Assembly: GCA_014871385.1 (NCBI GenBank) | Contig: CM026427.1 | Span: 18,505,212 to 18,569,211, forward strand | Direction of reading: 5' to 3' | DNA length: 64,000 nt | Source: Ceratodon purpureus | Taxonomy: Eukaryota; Streptophyta; Bryopsida; Pseudoditrichales; Ditrichaceae | Part shown: positions 48,975 to 60,429 of the stretch, piece after piece | How positions within the stretch are numbered: position 1 is the stretch's first letter | Layout: each line of letters begins with the position of its first letter | The notes under the pieces: generated by a model | Seen by the model: the letters and a program-made list of their open reading frames with translations, nothing else | What the model was told of the DNA's origin: nothing | Databases searched by the model: none | Program-made: the position numbers and the translations under genes

Positions 48975-50691
48975 TGTGTGTGTCTGCACTCCTCTCCCTC
49001 GGACCGCGACGGACGATTGGCACGAGCAATGCCAATGACATAGCATCCACTGAGTCCACGAACGTGGTCTGTAATGAAACACTCGGATCAGTGGAAGACA
49101 TGTGACATCTGGGTGCAATTGTTGAAGCACCGAAGCAGACGATACACGATTAACGGGCGATCTCAAAAAACCAGCACTCCACCTACATAGTTTCCTGACA
49201 GCCAAAATCAAGTCTGTAAGGTATACAATTAATGTGTCAAAACTCTACAACAGTCTTCCATTGGCGTAAGAAGAGCAAATCTTGACCCTAAACCCTAGAC
49301 CTAGGTTTGAAGAGTTACCTGCGAAAGAAGGTCGAGAGATGTTTTTGTGTGCTCATTCGGGTCCGCAATGGAGATCGGTGAGGTAGGCACCAGAGCAGCT
49401 ATCTCAGGGTCCCTGGTAACGCTTCCAACCTGAAACCCTAAACAATTGAGATAGCTAGCTTTTAACAGAAAGGTTCCAATTTCTAGTCGAATGCCACATG
49501 TGACGCATTTATGTACAATCTGAGACGCAACGAGCAACTGCGAAATCAACACCCTAAACGAAATCCAGTCCAATGAGATGAATCAAACAGATTGACCATT
49601 GACTATCATACCCGAACCCTTCTCGAGCCTTTCGGTTGCCTCCCCGGCGAAGCCTTTGGTCCGGAACGACACCGTCCCCTCGGCCGACTGTCTCCGAAAC
49701 AAGGACTCGAATGTGAAAAGCCCCGTGCAGCACATTCGAACCCCATGCCTGCACATGTGATTGATGCAATGCATCGAAATAAAATCCCGACAACCAGAGA
49801 TCAGTGGAGAGACTTCTCGACTCAGACCTCGCTCGTTGTGAGGCCACCGATGCAAGACGAGCTTCCGCGGAACGCTGTATCCACCACGACTCCACCGAAG
49901 CCGGACATCTCGAAGGTCCGAGCGCCGTGGTAAACGCGAGTGAAGTGCATCGAGAGATGAGTTACCGCATGCCTGGCGTGGTGAAAGTCGGACATGCCAG
50001 GAGACTCTGCGATTGAATCAGTGGTTTGTGACGAACGAGGAGCGATTCGAGTGCTGTATCGGAACTGGCAGGGAAACACCCATCCCTAGGGCGCCCGGTG
50101 CTGTTGTTTGTTGGAAAGGATGTCGTGCCTTTTTACCGCAGACTGTTTCAACGCCCCGGGACTCGGGGATAGAGCTTCTGAGGAAATTCGTGGAAGCGTA
50201 GGGTAAAATGATTACGGTTAAAGTGTCAACTATAGATGGTTGGTGATTTTATTTTTATTTCTATTCTTTTTCTCTCTTATTCTTTTTATTCCTTTTTCTT
50301 ATTCTTTTTCTTATTCTTTTTCTTTTACATATCTCCTCTATAAAGTAAACAATGACTAGTTTGAGCGTTGAGTATAAATATTTGGTGCTCTCACCTATTG
50401 TTTCATATTTGTTTCCTTTATATATCTTTATATATTTGCTTCATATTTGTTTCCTTTATATATCTTTATATATTTGCTTCATATTTGTTTCCTTCATATT
50501 TGTTCCCTCCGCGTCACACTTGTTTCGTTCCCCGTTTCCCGTTCTTTTCATTTTTCTCATTGTTTATTTTTTTTATTTTATTTTTATTTTTATTTTTTAT
50601 TTTTTTCCTTCTTTCTTTCCACCCCTGCCGTGGCCGCAATCCTCTCTAGCCCAGAGCCTGCCCCGTCCACGAGCTCCTGTGGAGTATTGAC

Positions 50692-52536
50692 ATGGCCTCT
50701 GATATGGCTTTGGACATGGTTACAGACGAGGTGAGTTTCCGCGGTGAATATCTGGTTTTGAGTTTTTTTTTTTTTTTTTTTGTTCTTATACATGCATAAT
50801 AGATTTTTTAGAGAAAAAACAGTTTATTATTTTATTATCTATTGTTTTATTATTTATTATTCTAATTGTTCCTAGGGCCGGTGTCACCATCTCCTTAACC
50901 CTGTTCTTGAGCCATGAACTTCATTCGTGCCCTCCTTGGAATGATTTGGGCCTGACCATCATTCATTTGTTGGCACATCTTATTCCAGGTGGCCTTGGTG
51001 CAGGAACCGCTGTCTGGGGCACGGGCCGCTAAAAGACAAAAACGAATCCAGCAGGTGGTGAAGCAGACGTTTTTGAAGGATCTGAATGTCATTGAAATTA
51101 CCTATGACGACCTTGGAGGAGCTGGATGCAACGGGGGGTGCAAGAGGAAGAAACGATCTCCGGAATTGTACATTCTCCCTTGTCCGAAGACACTGGCGTG
51201 TAAATATTTTGCCAACATATTTTCGAACACGTCCGTGGATACGGAGATAGATGTTTGCCCGAGCCAGCAGTACTACACCCAGTATTGTCACAAGGTATGC
51301 CATCGTTGCTTGTCCCACCCTGATCCATCCATATGTACCGCGTGTGGTGTCGAAGCCCCGGACTTTGCTACCAGCACATCACGGATTTTTAATTTGTCAA
51401 TCACCCAAGGCCCGACTATAAGGCGTTTTGCGGATTTCCATGATTTGCATGGACGCCTCGCGCTTCATCTGGAAGGTGCGCAGCCTCGACCTCCATTCAC
51501 GGTCTTCAACTGCAAATTCGAGCGAAATGGGCTTTGTGAGAGGCAAATCTTGAAGAAATTCGGCATCGATACGCAAATGGAGGTCATGATCTCTTATTCG
51601 AACATTCCTAGTGAAGCGACCCACAAATCATCTGGCGAATTACCTTTCTGGGAGGAGAAGAGATATCAAGGCACCTGGCAGGGAGTATTTGGAGACGATG
51701 GTTTATTCCCAGTGGTGGCCAAAAATTTATTGGTGCTGGATGGGTCGGCTGTTATCCGGAGGAACGTCCTTGACGTGGATTCCCTGATTTTTGACGAGGT
51801 CATCTTGATATACGTGGCCAACATGTGGCAGAGCGAGATCCTCTACAGGATTGCGTTATCGGGAGCCAATCATTATTATGAAACATGTCCATTCCTCGCT
51901 AAACATAATCAGAAGAATCCGAAGCGGGGCAGATACAAATCTGTCAGCCATGGTTTCCACGCGCATGGTGGCCCGGGCTCGAGAGGCAACCTGGTGAGGT
52001 ATTGTTCGAGCAACATGCCTCCGAGTGAGCAGGAAAGCTTCTACCACCTAGGTGACAGCATCGCCTCCTCGATTTGGCAAAACCTGGGCCAGTTTGGAGT
52101 TCGAGTTGAGCAGTTTTTCCATGGCCAAGCTTCTCCTATTTTCATAGGGATGGAAGGGTTTCCCACGAAGGTGCAACAGATGCACTTTTCAAAAAATTCC
52201 TATATTCAACCCCACGTTGATAAATTGGACATGGAGGCCTCTTTCATAGCTTGGTTCACCAGGGGCAATCCGAGGGGGGGCAACTTTGGGGTATTCCAGA
52301 ATTGTCTGAAATTCCATACGGACGACGGAGCAGGGGTATTCCTCCGTAGCAAGCCCTACACCCACGGGACATTGAAATTCGACACGGGTTCGTTGGGGCT
52401 TAATGATTATAAGCTAGGGGTGGCATTGGTTAACAAGCAGCCGCTTACTACGAGGGTGAGGAATCAACTGCAGGAAGGGACGCCGCTGACATGGAAGAAT
52501 GAGCTAGTTGACCCTGGGTCGGATGTCAGCGACTAA
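50692..52536 (+). CDS. 2-oxoglutarate/Fe(II) dioxygenase, TET/JBP-like
   Basis: Exon 1 (50,692-50,730) gives MASDMALDMVTDE. A 258-bp intron (GTGAGT donor, ATTCCAG acceptor) leads to exon 2 (50,989-52,536), 528 residues in total. Numbering below counts from the start of exon 2. Residues 95-120 hold a possible zinc site, CHKVCHRC then CTAC. The C-terminal double-stranded beta-helix has QPHVDKLD (His409, Asp411), GGNFGVF, FRS-like FLRSKPY and THGT (His459). The HxD...H triad is complete and the 48-residue Asp-to-His gap is like that of JBP/TET enzymes. Those oxidise thymine or 5-methylcytosine in DNA; early plants and algae are known to carry relatives. The frame is intact, unlike the neighbouring pseudogenes. 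A basic stretch at residues 13-20 (AKRQKR) could be a nuclear signal. It could instead be another 2OG subfamily acting on protein or RNA. Confidence 0.7.
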
Positions 52537-54284
52537 CTTAAATCAATGTAATCTAGCGTAAATTCAATAAACTCACGATTTTGTACGGCCACTTGTGTAT
52601 TGCTTCGTGTCCTGGTTCCCTTCACTTTGACATCGTGTTCTGTTGGATATGCGACCGGCACGTGTGCACGCTTGGTTGGATCAAGATACATCGCAAGACC
52701 ATGCTGATACATAGAAGGTGAGCCACCGATTTCAAAAGGACGACGACGACATGCCCTGGACGCGACGAAGCCACTGTATGAATCCTGCGGAACGCATGGG
52801 TCGCCGCACGGGTTCCAAGCATTGTATTGAATATGAAGTGAGGACAGTCTTCCACTGCTCTCCTTGGTGGTCCAGTGGATTCCTGGATTCGTCGAGACGA
52901 CAGTATCTACCTCAGGGAACGCACTCCCCGCGTATTTCCATCCTCGCGCATCTGAGAGACACACACGGATAACAGGTGAGCGACATCAACAGATAACCAT
53001 CCTCGATGCCTCGGAACATGGGTTCAGATTCGAGTGTACGGCGACAAGATGCAGGCTGTTTGTTGCACCCACGTCCTTCCTGCTATCCAATCTCACAACG
53101 TCGGGGACCTCAGAAAGCTGCAACCGCGTACACCATCACGTCAGTTTTCGAACTCCATGATTGCCTGAGACTGTACGTGCACAAGGACACGGATGCCGAG
53201 GAAAGGGTCGAAAGGTAAACCTTTCGGAGGTCGAGGTGCGTCCTTGTTGGGACCCATGGTCTCCAACATCCCCGGACCCTCATCTCCACCTCACTGCCTG
53301 CGATAATACGAGCAGCGTTCAGGTATCACCATCCTCCAAAGGGTTGACATCGATTCGTAATCACATGGGGTGCAGACCTGGAGGACCTTCGGCTGTCGTC
53401 GAGTACAGCTATACAAACCAACTGTGCGGGCAAATTACCTCGGAATCTGCTGACCTTGGATTACCGACATCCACGGCTGTATCTCCATCATACTTACGAT
53501 TCACCCACCCTAAAATTCCCTCCTTGGGAGCACAGTATCCACGCCACTGCCTCCGTGGATCCTGCCATGGCCACCTACAAAAAACACGGACACTCACAGC
53601 ATCTTCATGTCCCCGGGAACCTGGCCGAACGAAGTGGCCTCGCAAACCAAAAACGCGTTTCACATATCAATGGCATGCTTCGCGGATCCTAATAAAACAT
53701 CGGAAAATGGATTAAACGCCGACGTAAACAAAGGCCTATACCTCTGCCCTTATCAAGCCAGTGGAGTGATTCAACGGGGACGGTGTTGCATATTCGGAGG
53801 TGCGCATCGTCTGGAGACCGTCTTGCATACTTGGAGGTGTGCATGCGAAGGTCCCCTGTGTGGATGTCAATTGATTAGCATCGAGGTAGACGTACGCGTA
53901 GATTTCAAAATCCCATGTTGATCGCGACAGAGACGTAGAATGCAAAAAACATGCGACATGTACGGAGAATACCTTCGCTGGTAACGACTTTCGAATCTGC
54001 CGCTTTGGATTGGGACTCTCCTTTCAAAAAATCCACGACGAGATTCTGAACACATCCCACTGGCTTGCCATGGAGAAGGCACGCACCCCAGGAGACATGC
54101 ACAGGGCGAGAACAAGTCGTGCAAGGTAATTCGCAGACCTAGGTGAATGAAAAAGGCAAATCCTCGCGGTCCCCACGTCGCGAGACGCCACGATAGGACA
54201 CGTCACTCGACTTTTTTCCCCTGGTTCACTGAGAACCGGCTTGAGTCGTATAGGACGTCCCCGAGGACGGAACTCGGACGGCAT
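52533..54284 (-). CDS. Unidentified multi-exon gene convergent with the dioxygenase
   Basis: The terminal exon 52,533-52,963 follows a CTCTCAG acceptor and reads a clean frame of about 143 codons (WKYAGSAFPEVDTVVSTNPG, NAWNPCGDPCVPQDSYSGF, ENREFIEF-type end). Its TAG overlaps the dioxygenase stop by a few bases, so the genes are tail to tail. Upstream exon candidates are about 53,740-53,925 (DFEIYAYVYLDANQLTSTQG, donor GTATAGG) and about 53,975-54,141 (VCELPCTTCSRPVHVSWGAC, then LLHGKPVGC, donor GTATTC), with a cysteine cluster suggesting a zinc ribbon. A start at 54,284 (MPSEFRPRGR) is possible. The 53.0-53.7 kb part is not resolved. I do not recognise the protein; composition suggests genuine coding sequence. 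Confidence 0.45.
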
Positions 54285-54621
54285 GTCATCTACACGTCAG
54301 GTGCCGGGGACAGTTTTCCCTGCTAGTCGACTTGGTATCCTTCGGTGTGAGACAACTGCCATGCGACCGGCTGGCTTCCGATCTGTTCGGCCCGATTTGG
54401 CGCACGTACAGATCCAACTTTCGCCGAGTCGCATCAATCTGTGCTCGGAAGCGACGAGAATCTGGCGCTGGACCGTCCGGGCCCACGATTCACCCCCGCA
54501 GTCTCACGGCGGATTCCCCCGTACAGCACCCTAAAACACTGCTGATTCCGCACCTCTTCGAAACTCCCCGGTTATACGCTCCACCAACGGCGTGCGTGAG
54601 CCCTGAGGCAGGGATGAGGAT

Positions 54622-54782
54622 GAAGGCTATAAACCCCAAAATTCAATGAGAACAACCCCGGACCCTGACACCATGCTATCGCGGGTCTGAGTGGACCCTA
54701 AGACCTGACGGGCGACGGGTCCTCCCGGACCCGTCGCCCTCATTCAAACCCTCCTCGCTCCGCTCGATGGGTCTGAAACCCC
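54622..54782 (+). repeat. Double-hairpin repeat, GC-rich third copy
   Basis: Same layout as the copies at 4.8-5.2 kb: GGCTATAAACCCCAAAATTC lead, 13-bp stem with 4-base loop at 54,710-54,739, then CAAACCC...TCGCTCCGCTCGATGGG. Many positions that are A or T in the first copies are G or C here. In the first stem an A-T pair is replaced by a G-C pair, so pairing is kept. Confidence 0.8.
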
Positions 54783-55871
54783 GTACAATTTCGTGGGAAC
54801 TATGCGCTGCTTGTGAGACTTGATCTAATCAATCGATTCATTGATTTGTTCACCTGGTTCTCCTCGACGCTGACCTAGGTGTCGTATTGGTACACACGAT
54901 CCGAGGATGTCTGTTTCGTTCCGACCTGGATGAATTCCCGATTTCGTCCTCGAATCATCCTACTCTACTTTTTCCCGGTCGTAGTCTCCGACTAGCTGAA
55001 CCTCAATCGTTCTGGGATTAGGAGGTCGTGTCTTCTTCGGGATGTTCAACATCAGGGCTCACGGTTCCCCGCCTCATTGTGGTTGCTGCCTGATCGCACT
55101 CTGATGTCATGAGCCCAGCTCCCGATTGTCTCTCCGCGAGTTTAGGCTCAGCGAGATTAGGCTCCGCAAGTTTAAAGCTCGGCGATGTTTGGGCTCCGCA
55201 GGTTCACTCCTCACCTCGACTGGACGTGGTTGGCCTTCCTAGAATATGGACCTCCTGATCGGCGCATCGAACGCTCTGCACGCAGTTGGACATGGACTCG
55301 AAGAAACAGGACGGCGCAGAAAGGAGAGCGCATCGGGAGCCGCCGTCACCACCAGCAAGCGGTGAATCACTTGTGATCAGGAGCTAGAGGACGGGAAAAC
55401 TTCACGATGATCGGTGAGTTTGACCCTGATAACATGACCCCCGCGGTTGACCGGTAACAGGGAGACGAGCCGTGATATTCACACTCGTTACGCAGGTGTT
55501 TTGTTTCTCCATAAGATGTTTGAGCAGAACTTGTGGTTTCCTTGAGATTACGACCCTGGAAGAAAAGAAGCACTTACTATTTGCGGATTCGCTTGGATTG
55601 ATACCATTCAGAACGTGCATGAGAACGTCCTGCAAGAATCGTCAGAGTGTTGAATAAGAACAAGGGACATGTATGATCCTCCAAATACTAGGTCTATCCT
55701 GATACGGGGAAAAAACAGGCATGGGATTATTAGACAATGAACACTTACTTCCAAGATTGTTGCCTCATCAGAAATTTGAATATTCTTGGATGACTTCAGA
55801 ATTGCCGGCCTTTGTTCCACGGTATCAACGTCTTACGCTGCATAACATGAAAACCACAGGCAGAAAAAACA

Positions 55872-57915
55872 AATGAAGAGCTGCAAGGATTTGAGCACCC
55901 ATGAACGGTAACCCTAACCCCGCACAACAGAATCGCATCCAAGGTTTTCAGTGAATTTGCAGAATAAGTTTATGGTTGTTTCTGTTAGAAGATACATGCT
56001 CTCACCTGCGTTTTGTGGAGCTCAGGCGTGGAATCATTTATGAAACGCATGCACCTGTGAGGGACTGTCGTGTACTGGTCATGCGATCGATCAGTGATGG
56101 TTGTGCCGTGCACTATCACAAAACACGCATATCAAACAATAGGTTCCTGCGACGACAGTAGATTCAAACATGATTTCGGTACTGAGATTCAAGAGACAAC
56201 TTCGGTAACCATGGACTGCTTATCGATGCGAGAAGCTAAACAATACACACAATGTTCAGCTCGGTTTAACATCAGTTTGATAACCTGCTCGTGCATCATT
56301 AAAATAATCATGATTGGGATCATTTGTAAGTTGACATTAGAATTGGCTAAAACTGGAACCGTTGGAGAATTGCCAGTTTCGAGTGGTAACCTCTCACGTC
56401 AGCTCGAATACAGTCCTCTCCCTTGATAACATCCGGCCTTGTGCCTGGCACATCGAGTGACGAGTACGCAACTTTATTGCGATACGGTCCGCAAGAGCAG
56501 GGGATGGTGGGCGAAATTATTGACCTGACGAAATCAAGCAATCTCGTACACAGCTACGACTACATAGAGCACCAGGAGCATGTAACATGATTAAATGTAG
56601 ATTGAGTAAAAACGAGACAGTAGATAATTTCAAAGGAAGAAACAAAATATCACGTGAGACGCACAACATCACGGTTATCTGCGGAGACGATCAGCCCCGC
56701 CATCAGCACACACCCGCAAGCACGCCGCCACACCCTTTGTGGCCATCATTCAAGTGAGTCAAATGATCAGAATGAGCCCATCCATAATCATCAGAAACAG
56801 GGCAAGTTGCTTATGTCCAGCATCGAATTTGCGAGGGCATTATATTATCGCACATAAACGAGAATCAGCGGAGGCGGACTGATTACCTTGACTCCAAAGC
56901 AGAGGTGTGAATCTTGGCAGACGTAATTTCAAAGGCACCGATACCATCGATGGTTCCGAACGGGAATTACAATCACTGGATACTACGCTCGGCATCTGGT
57001 AGACCGCATCTGGTACATACGATGCTCCGCTTCTTCAGACTCACTTCACTCGCATCCACAATGAATGACTCCACCTCATTACTCTCTGCAAATTGTCAAA
57101 CAGGAATATTAAAATGCTGCCCTTCACGTCGTTGATCTCATTCAGAAATTCCAGAAAATATTCACATGAAAACGTTGTTCAAGGTCGGTATGCGATCGTG
57201 GGCCAGTTCTGTATCCTGGGTGCACTCCCCTAGTGACGATTGAAAAGTCCTGAGAAAGTCCACTTCAACAATTAGCCATGTTTGCGAATGTTGAAATCAA
57301 TTCAGCATATGGATACGAATGTTACCTTTTGAAGGCCGTGACATAACCAGCATGTGAGGTACGTCGGAAGGTTTCCTGAAATTGCAAACGAAGTTGCACG
57401 AAGGATAGGATTTCGTACGGGTGTACACGACAACTCCCTGTGATGATTGTTGGCGAGGTGGTCATTCTCTTGAGTTTCAGGCTTAAATTTTGAGGAAAAA
57501 ACAAAGGGATAAGACATCCGTGTACGATTAGCACATACACGGAACATCTTATCAATGCAAAGACAAACCCTAAACTAAATTCAAAATGTGATGTAACCCA
57601 GCACGTCAGCCATGAAAAGCATAAAGGTGGGCGAGCTTCAAAATCTCAAGCACAGCGGCATCAGTAGCGCTTGTGCTCACCATGATCACCTCGCTGCATG
57701 CTGAAAGGTATTCTAACCTTTTTTCTGTTGTGGATGCATGTTCAGTGGTACCAGGGTCCTCCGCTGCAACGTTGTTGATCAGAGTCCAAGATGCACCAAA
57801 GCCAGAACTGTGGAAATTGGATACACCTGAAGAGAGAAGACCAGATGAAGAGCGGCAAAAACTTCAGCACCCATGGATCCTAACCCCACGTACAACAGAA
57901 TTGCATCCAAGGGCG
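55872..57915. repeat. Pair of direct repeats about 2 kb apart
   Basis: Segments 55,872-55,945 and 57,847-57,915 share, in order, ATGAAGAGC.GCAA, CAGCACCCATG, TAACCCCACGTACAACAGAA and GCATCCAAGG with few changes. They may be remnants of a duplicated gene end or of a small repeat family. Confidence 0.6.
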
Positions 57916-59954
57916 ATATCTTCACAGCCCTAAAACCCTGAAACATGAAGAATTGCTACTTCGAATCCGAACAAACCCCAAAGCAAACAAGAATTCGCAA
58001 ACCATGAAGCCACCCGAAAACCTGAACAGGCACTCAAACTCCATTGAATAAATAACCCGAGACCCAATCCCATTTCACCAAAACACAGACTCAAAAGATT
58101 CACCAAAACAACTCAGCCGTATCGTAACTGACATGCCACGCGCCCCCAACAACAGCCGTGGTGGCCAGCACCACACTCGACTTCACGATCCGATCCGACA
58201 CAGCAGGCTGTGCTTCTGATTCGCCTCCCCGCGACCCCACCCCGCCATTCCCCGACGACGTGAGCGTGGAACCCTCTCCTGATCCGACACTAAGTTACTA
58301 ACCCTCTGCTTCACGTAGATGCCGATCCATGCATGGAGCAGCTTCAGTGCCTGCTTCTCAATGTTCAGCGCTTCAGTGGGGCCTTGGACTAACTTACAAT
58401 GCACTAACTTAGCATCGCCTTGGAAGGTGTAGGAGGATTTCATGTATTGTACACTCTTAGTCCCATACGACGTTACTTGATACTTAACCATTCTTGAGTG
58501 GGGAACTCTCAGTAGGTATGGGGAATGTTAACTTAGTTGGCATGGTCCTGGACTTATTTTCCACCTGGTTGCATTTGACATGGTCTTCTGAAGCCAGCTG
58601 GTGCAATCAAAAGGGGAAATTATAAAGTTATAACTATGTAATGTTAATGAACAGTAAGTTGAATTGAATGGAATTAATTTTTATGTTTCCTATGTTGATT
58701 CTAGCTTCATATATGGAAACATAAGAATCACTTAGCATTTATGTAGAAGATAAATCAACAAGGAAGAGAGTACGAAATTTGAAAAATTTCTTAAACTTAT
58801 GTTTTAATATTTAAAACATAACGAAAAAATAATAAAGTGTGGCTTACATATTTAGTGGTCTTACTTTTCCCTTTTCTGTTTTCTGACGTTTTTTCCTCCT
58901 ATCCATCTCATCCATAATTAGCACCCAGACAAGGGTTCAAAAACAGAACACAAACTAGAACGTACCTTGTGCAATTTTTCTAGTAATTACTAATATGCAG
59001 AATGACTCCATCCTAGAAACTTTTCGATGATTCAATGATTCATTCAGGTTTGAGGAAGTCTATTTGCCACTAATTATAGATTAAAGTATCTTCATGTATT
59101 TGGACTCGTTTTACTATTAACCCCTAAAGTTCCTCGACTATGTTTCGCCAAAAAAATGCTCCAAAACTGCCATTTCCAATGTAGAAAGCATGAATGACTA
59201 GACATCATTAACTCTAACTCTAATTGTAACATCCTCTGCTAGATTATTGTAATATATAGCTATTTTTTTATTTTTTTTTTCAATATAATCAACCGCAGAG
59301 ATTAGAAGGTAATAGCAACTAAAATTTTAAAAAATGAACTTTTTTGACAAGATCATTGACTAGGTCGACGCACCCTAATTTCGCTTTTCCTGGGTTTTTT
59401 GCATTATGGATTCTGAGGGTTTTGGTGCAGACTAAGTTAACTAATTGCATTTAAAAATAGAAAACTCAGAAGTCAAGTGTAGCATGTTGAAAACGATATT
59501 TTTATTAGGTTCAATACATAAGGATGCTAGATCTAATTTCTTTCCTAGAAATTCTATTGTTTAATAAAGTCCTAATCCAAACAGTCAAAGTAAACATTGA
59601 CATCCATATTTTGGGTGAAAGAAAAGAAAACCTAAAATATTGTCCATTCTAACTTTTACGAAGGGAATAAGATTTTATTTTTTATTTTTTTTAATACAAT
59701 GCCCAAAACGGTGAGAAAACTTTGATATTTTGTAAAGTGAACATTTTGTACTCATGGTGTATTTTCTTTGGAAATCTCAAGGATGACCTCATGAATTACT
59801 TGTAGAACTATACTCGAAGGTAGTTGATGTATTCAACATGGCTGTCCAAATTGCCCACCGAATAGTTTTTTCCACTTCGGGTACCATAACTATTTTTATG
59901 AATATCCAATTGAAAAGAAAAATAAATAAATAAAAAATCATTCCCTCAAAGTTC

Positions 59955-60370
59955 TTGATATGGGGGACCCCAGGCACATGGAATGGGGATCCAGGCACAT
60001 GGAATGGGGACCACAGGCCCTTGGACTCAGGTTGTTACTCTAAAAAACTTGAACTCACAGGCAATGATTGGAAACAAGAGGTCTAGAATTTAGTTTAATG
60101 GACTATATATGTATGAAGATTATGTATTCCTAATTACAACCCTAAAAAGTACATTTAAAAAAGTAAAAAGTGAAAAAAGATGGACTGAGACCCAGGCACA
60201 GGGAGTGGGAACCCCACGCACTGGGACTGGGGACCCCAGGCACTCGGACTGGGGACCCCAGGCACTCGGACTGGGGACCCCAGGCACTCGGATTGAGGTT
60301 GTTACTCCAAAAAACTTGAACTCACATGCAATGATTGAAAACAAGAGGTTAGGAATTTAGTTTAATTGGC
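59955..60370. repeat. 22-bp minisatellite, second family member
   Basis: Units such as GGGACCCCAGGCACTCGGAC repeat with a 22-bp period at 60,188-60,300, with looser units at 59,960-60,030. Flanking segments containing AACTTGAACTCACA.GCAATG occur after each block (about 60,050 and 60,310), giving a head-plus-core layout like that of the 9-10 kb array. The reverse complement core (CTGGGGTCCCCAGTCCGAGT) resembles that array's CTGGGGTGCCCGAGCCAGTG. Confidence 0.75.
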
Positions 60371-60429
60371 TGTATATTGTATTTCATTTCTTTAGCTGAG
60401 CTATTTGTTTTTTAAAGGAGATTTAATTA

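Larger units (their letters stand above)
44890..49450 (-). pseudogene. GCN1 (ILITYHIA) HEAT-repeat pseudogene
   Basis: About seventeen exons in gene order cover the central to C-terminal HEAT region of GCN1, the ribosome-bound activator of GCN2. Landmarks: about 49,320-49,430 (VTRDPEIAALVPT), 48,840-49,100 (TTFVDSVDAMSLALLVPIVR, AAQIVGNMSSLVSE, PYLGLLLPEVKK), 48,545-48,650 (DLVPWLMQTLKSE), 48,236-48,310 (FESLLPDIITNCSHQRPAVR), 47,710-47,820 (GLADEDGSVRDAASSAGHVL), 47,460-47,530 (LPLLLPAVEEGIFNDDWRIR), 46,870-46,980 (SLHVWKTVVANTPNTLKEVM), 46,530-46,620 (VAGRSLGELVRKLG), 46,320-46,430 (VCMGLSEVMGSAGKHQIVSY), 45,735-45,838 (SAGMQAVDEIVPALLRALED), 45,430-45,510 (VRTAAVLPHILPELVQIPLT) and 44,905-45,075 (DDDGLDTLLSELLRGLGDTQ). 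Frameshifts occur, for example before SDVSLAVRQ, after RIRQS and before YLQRVLPAILDG. The N-terminal half and the end are absent. Confidence 0.9.
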
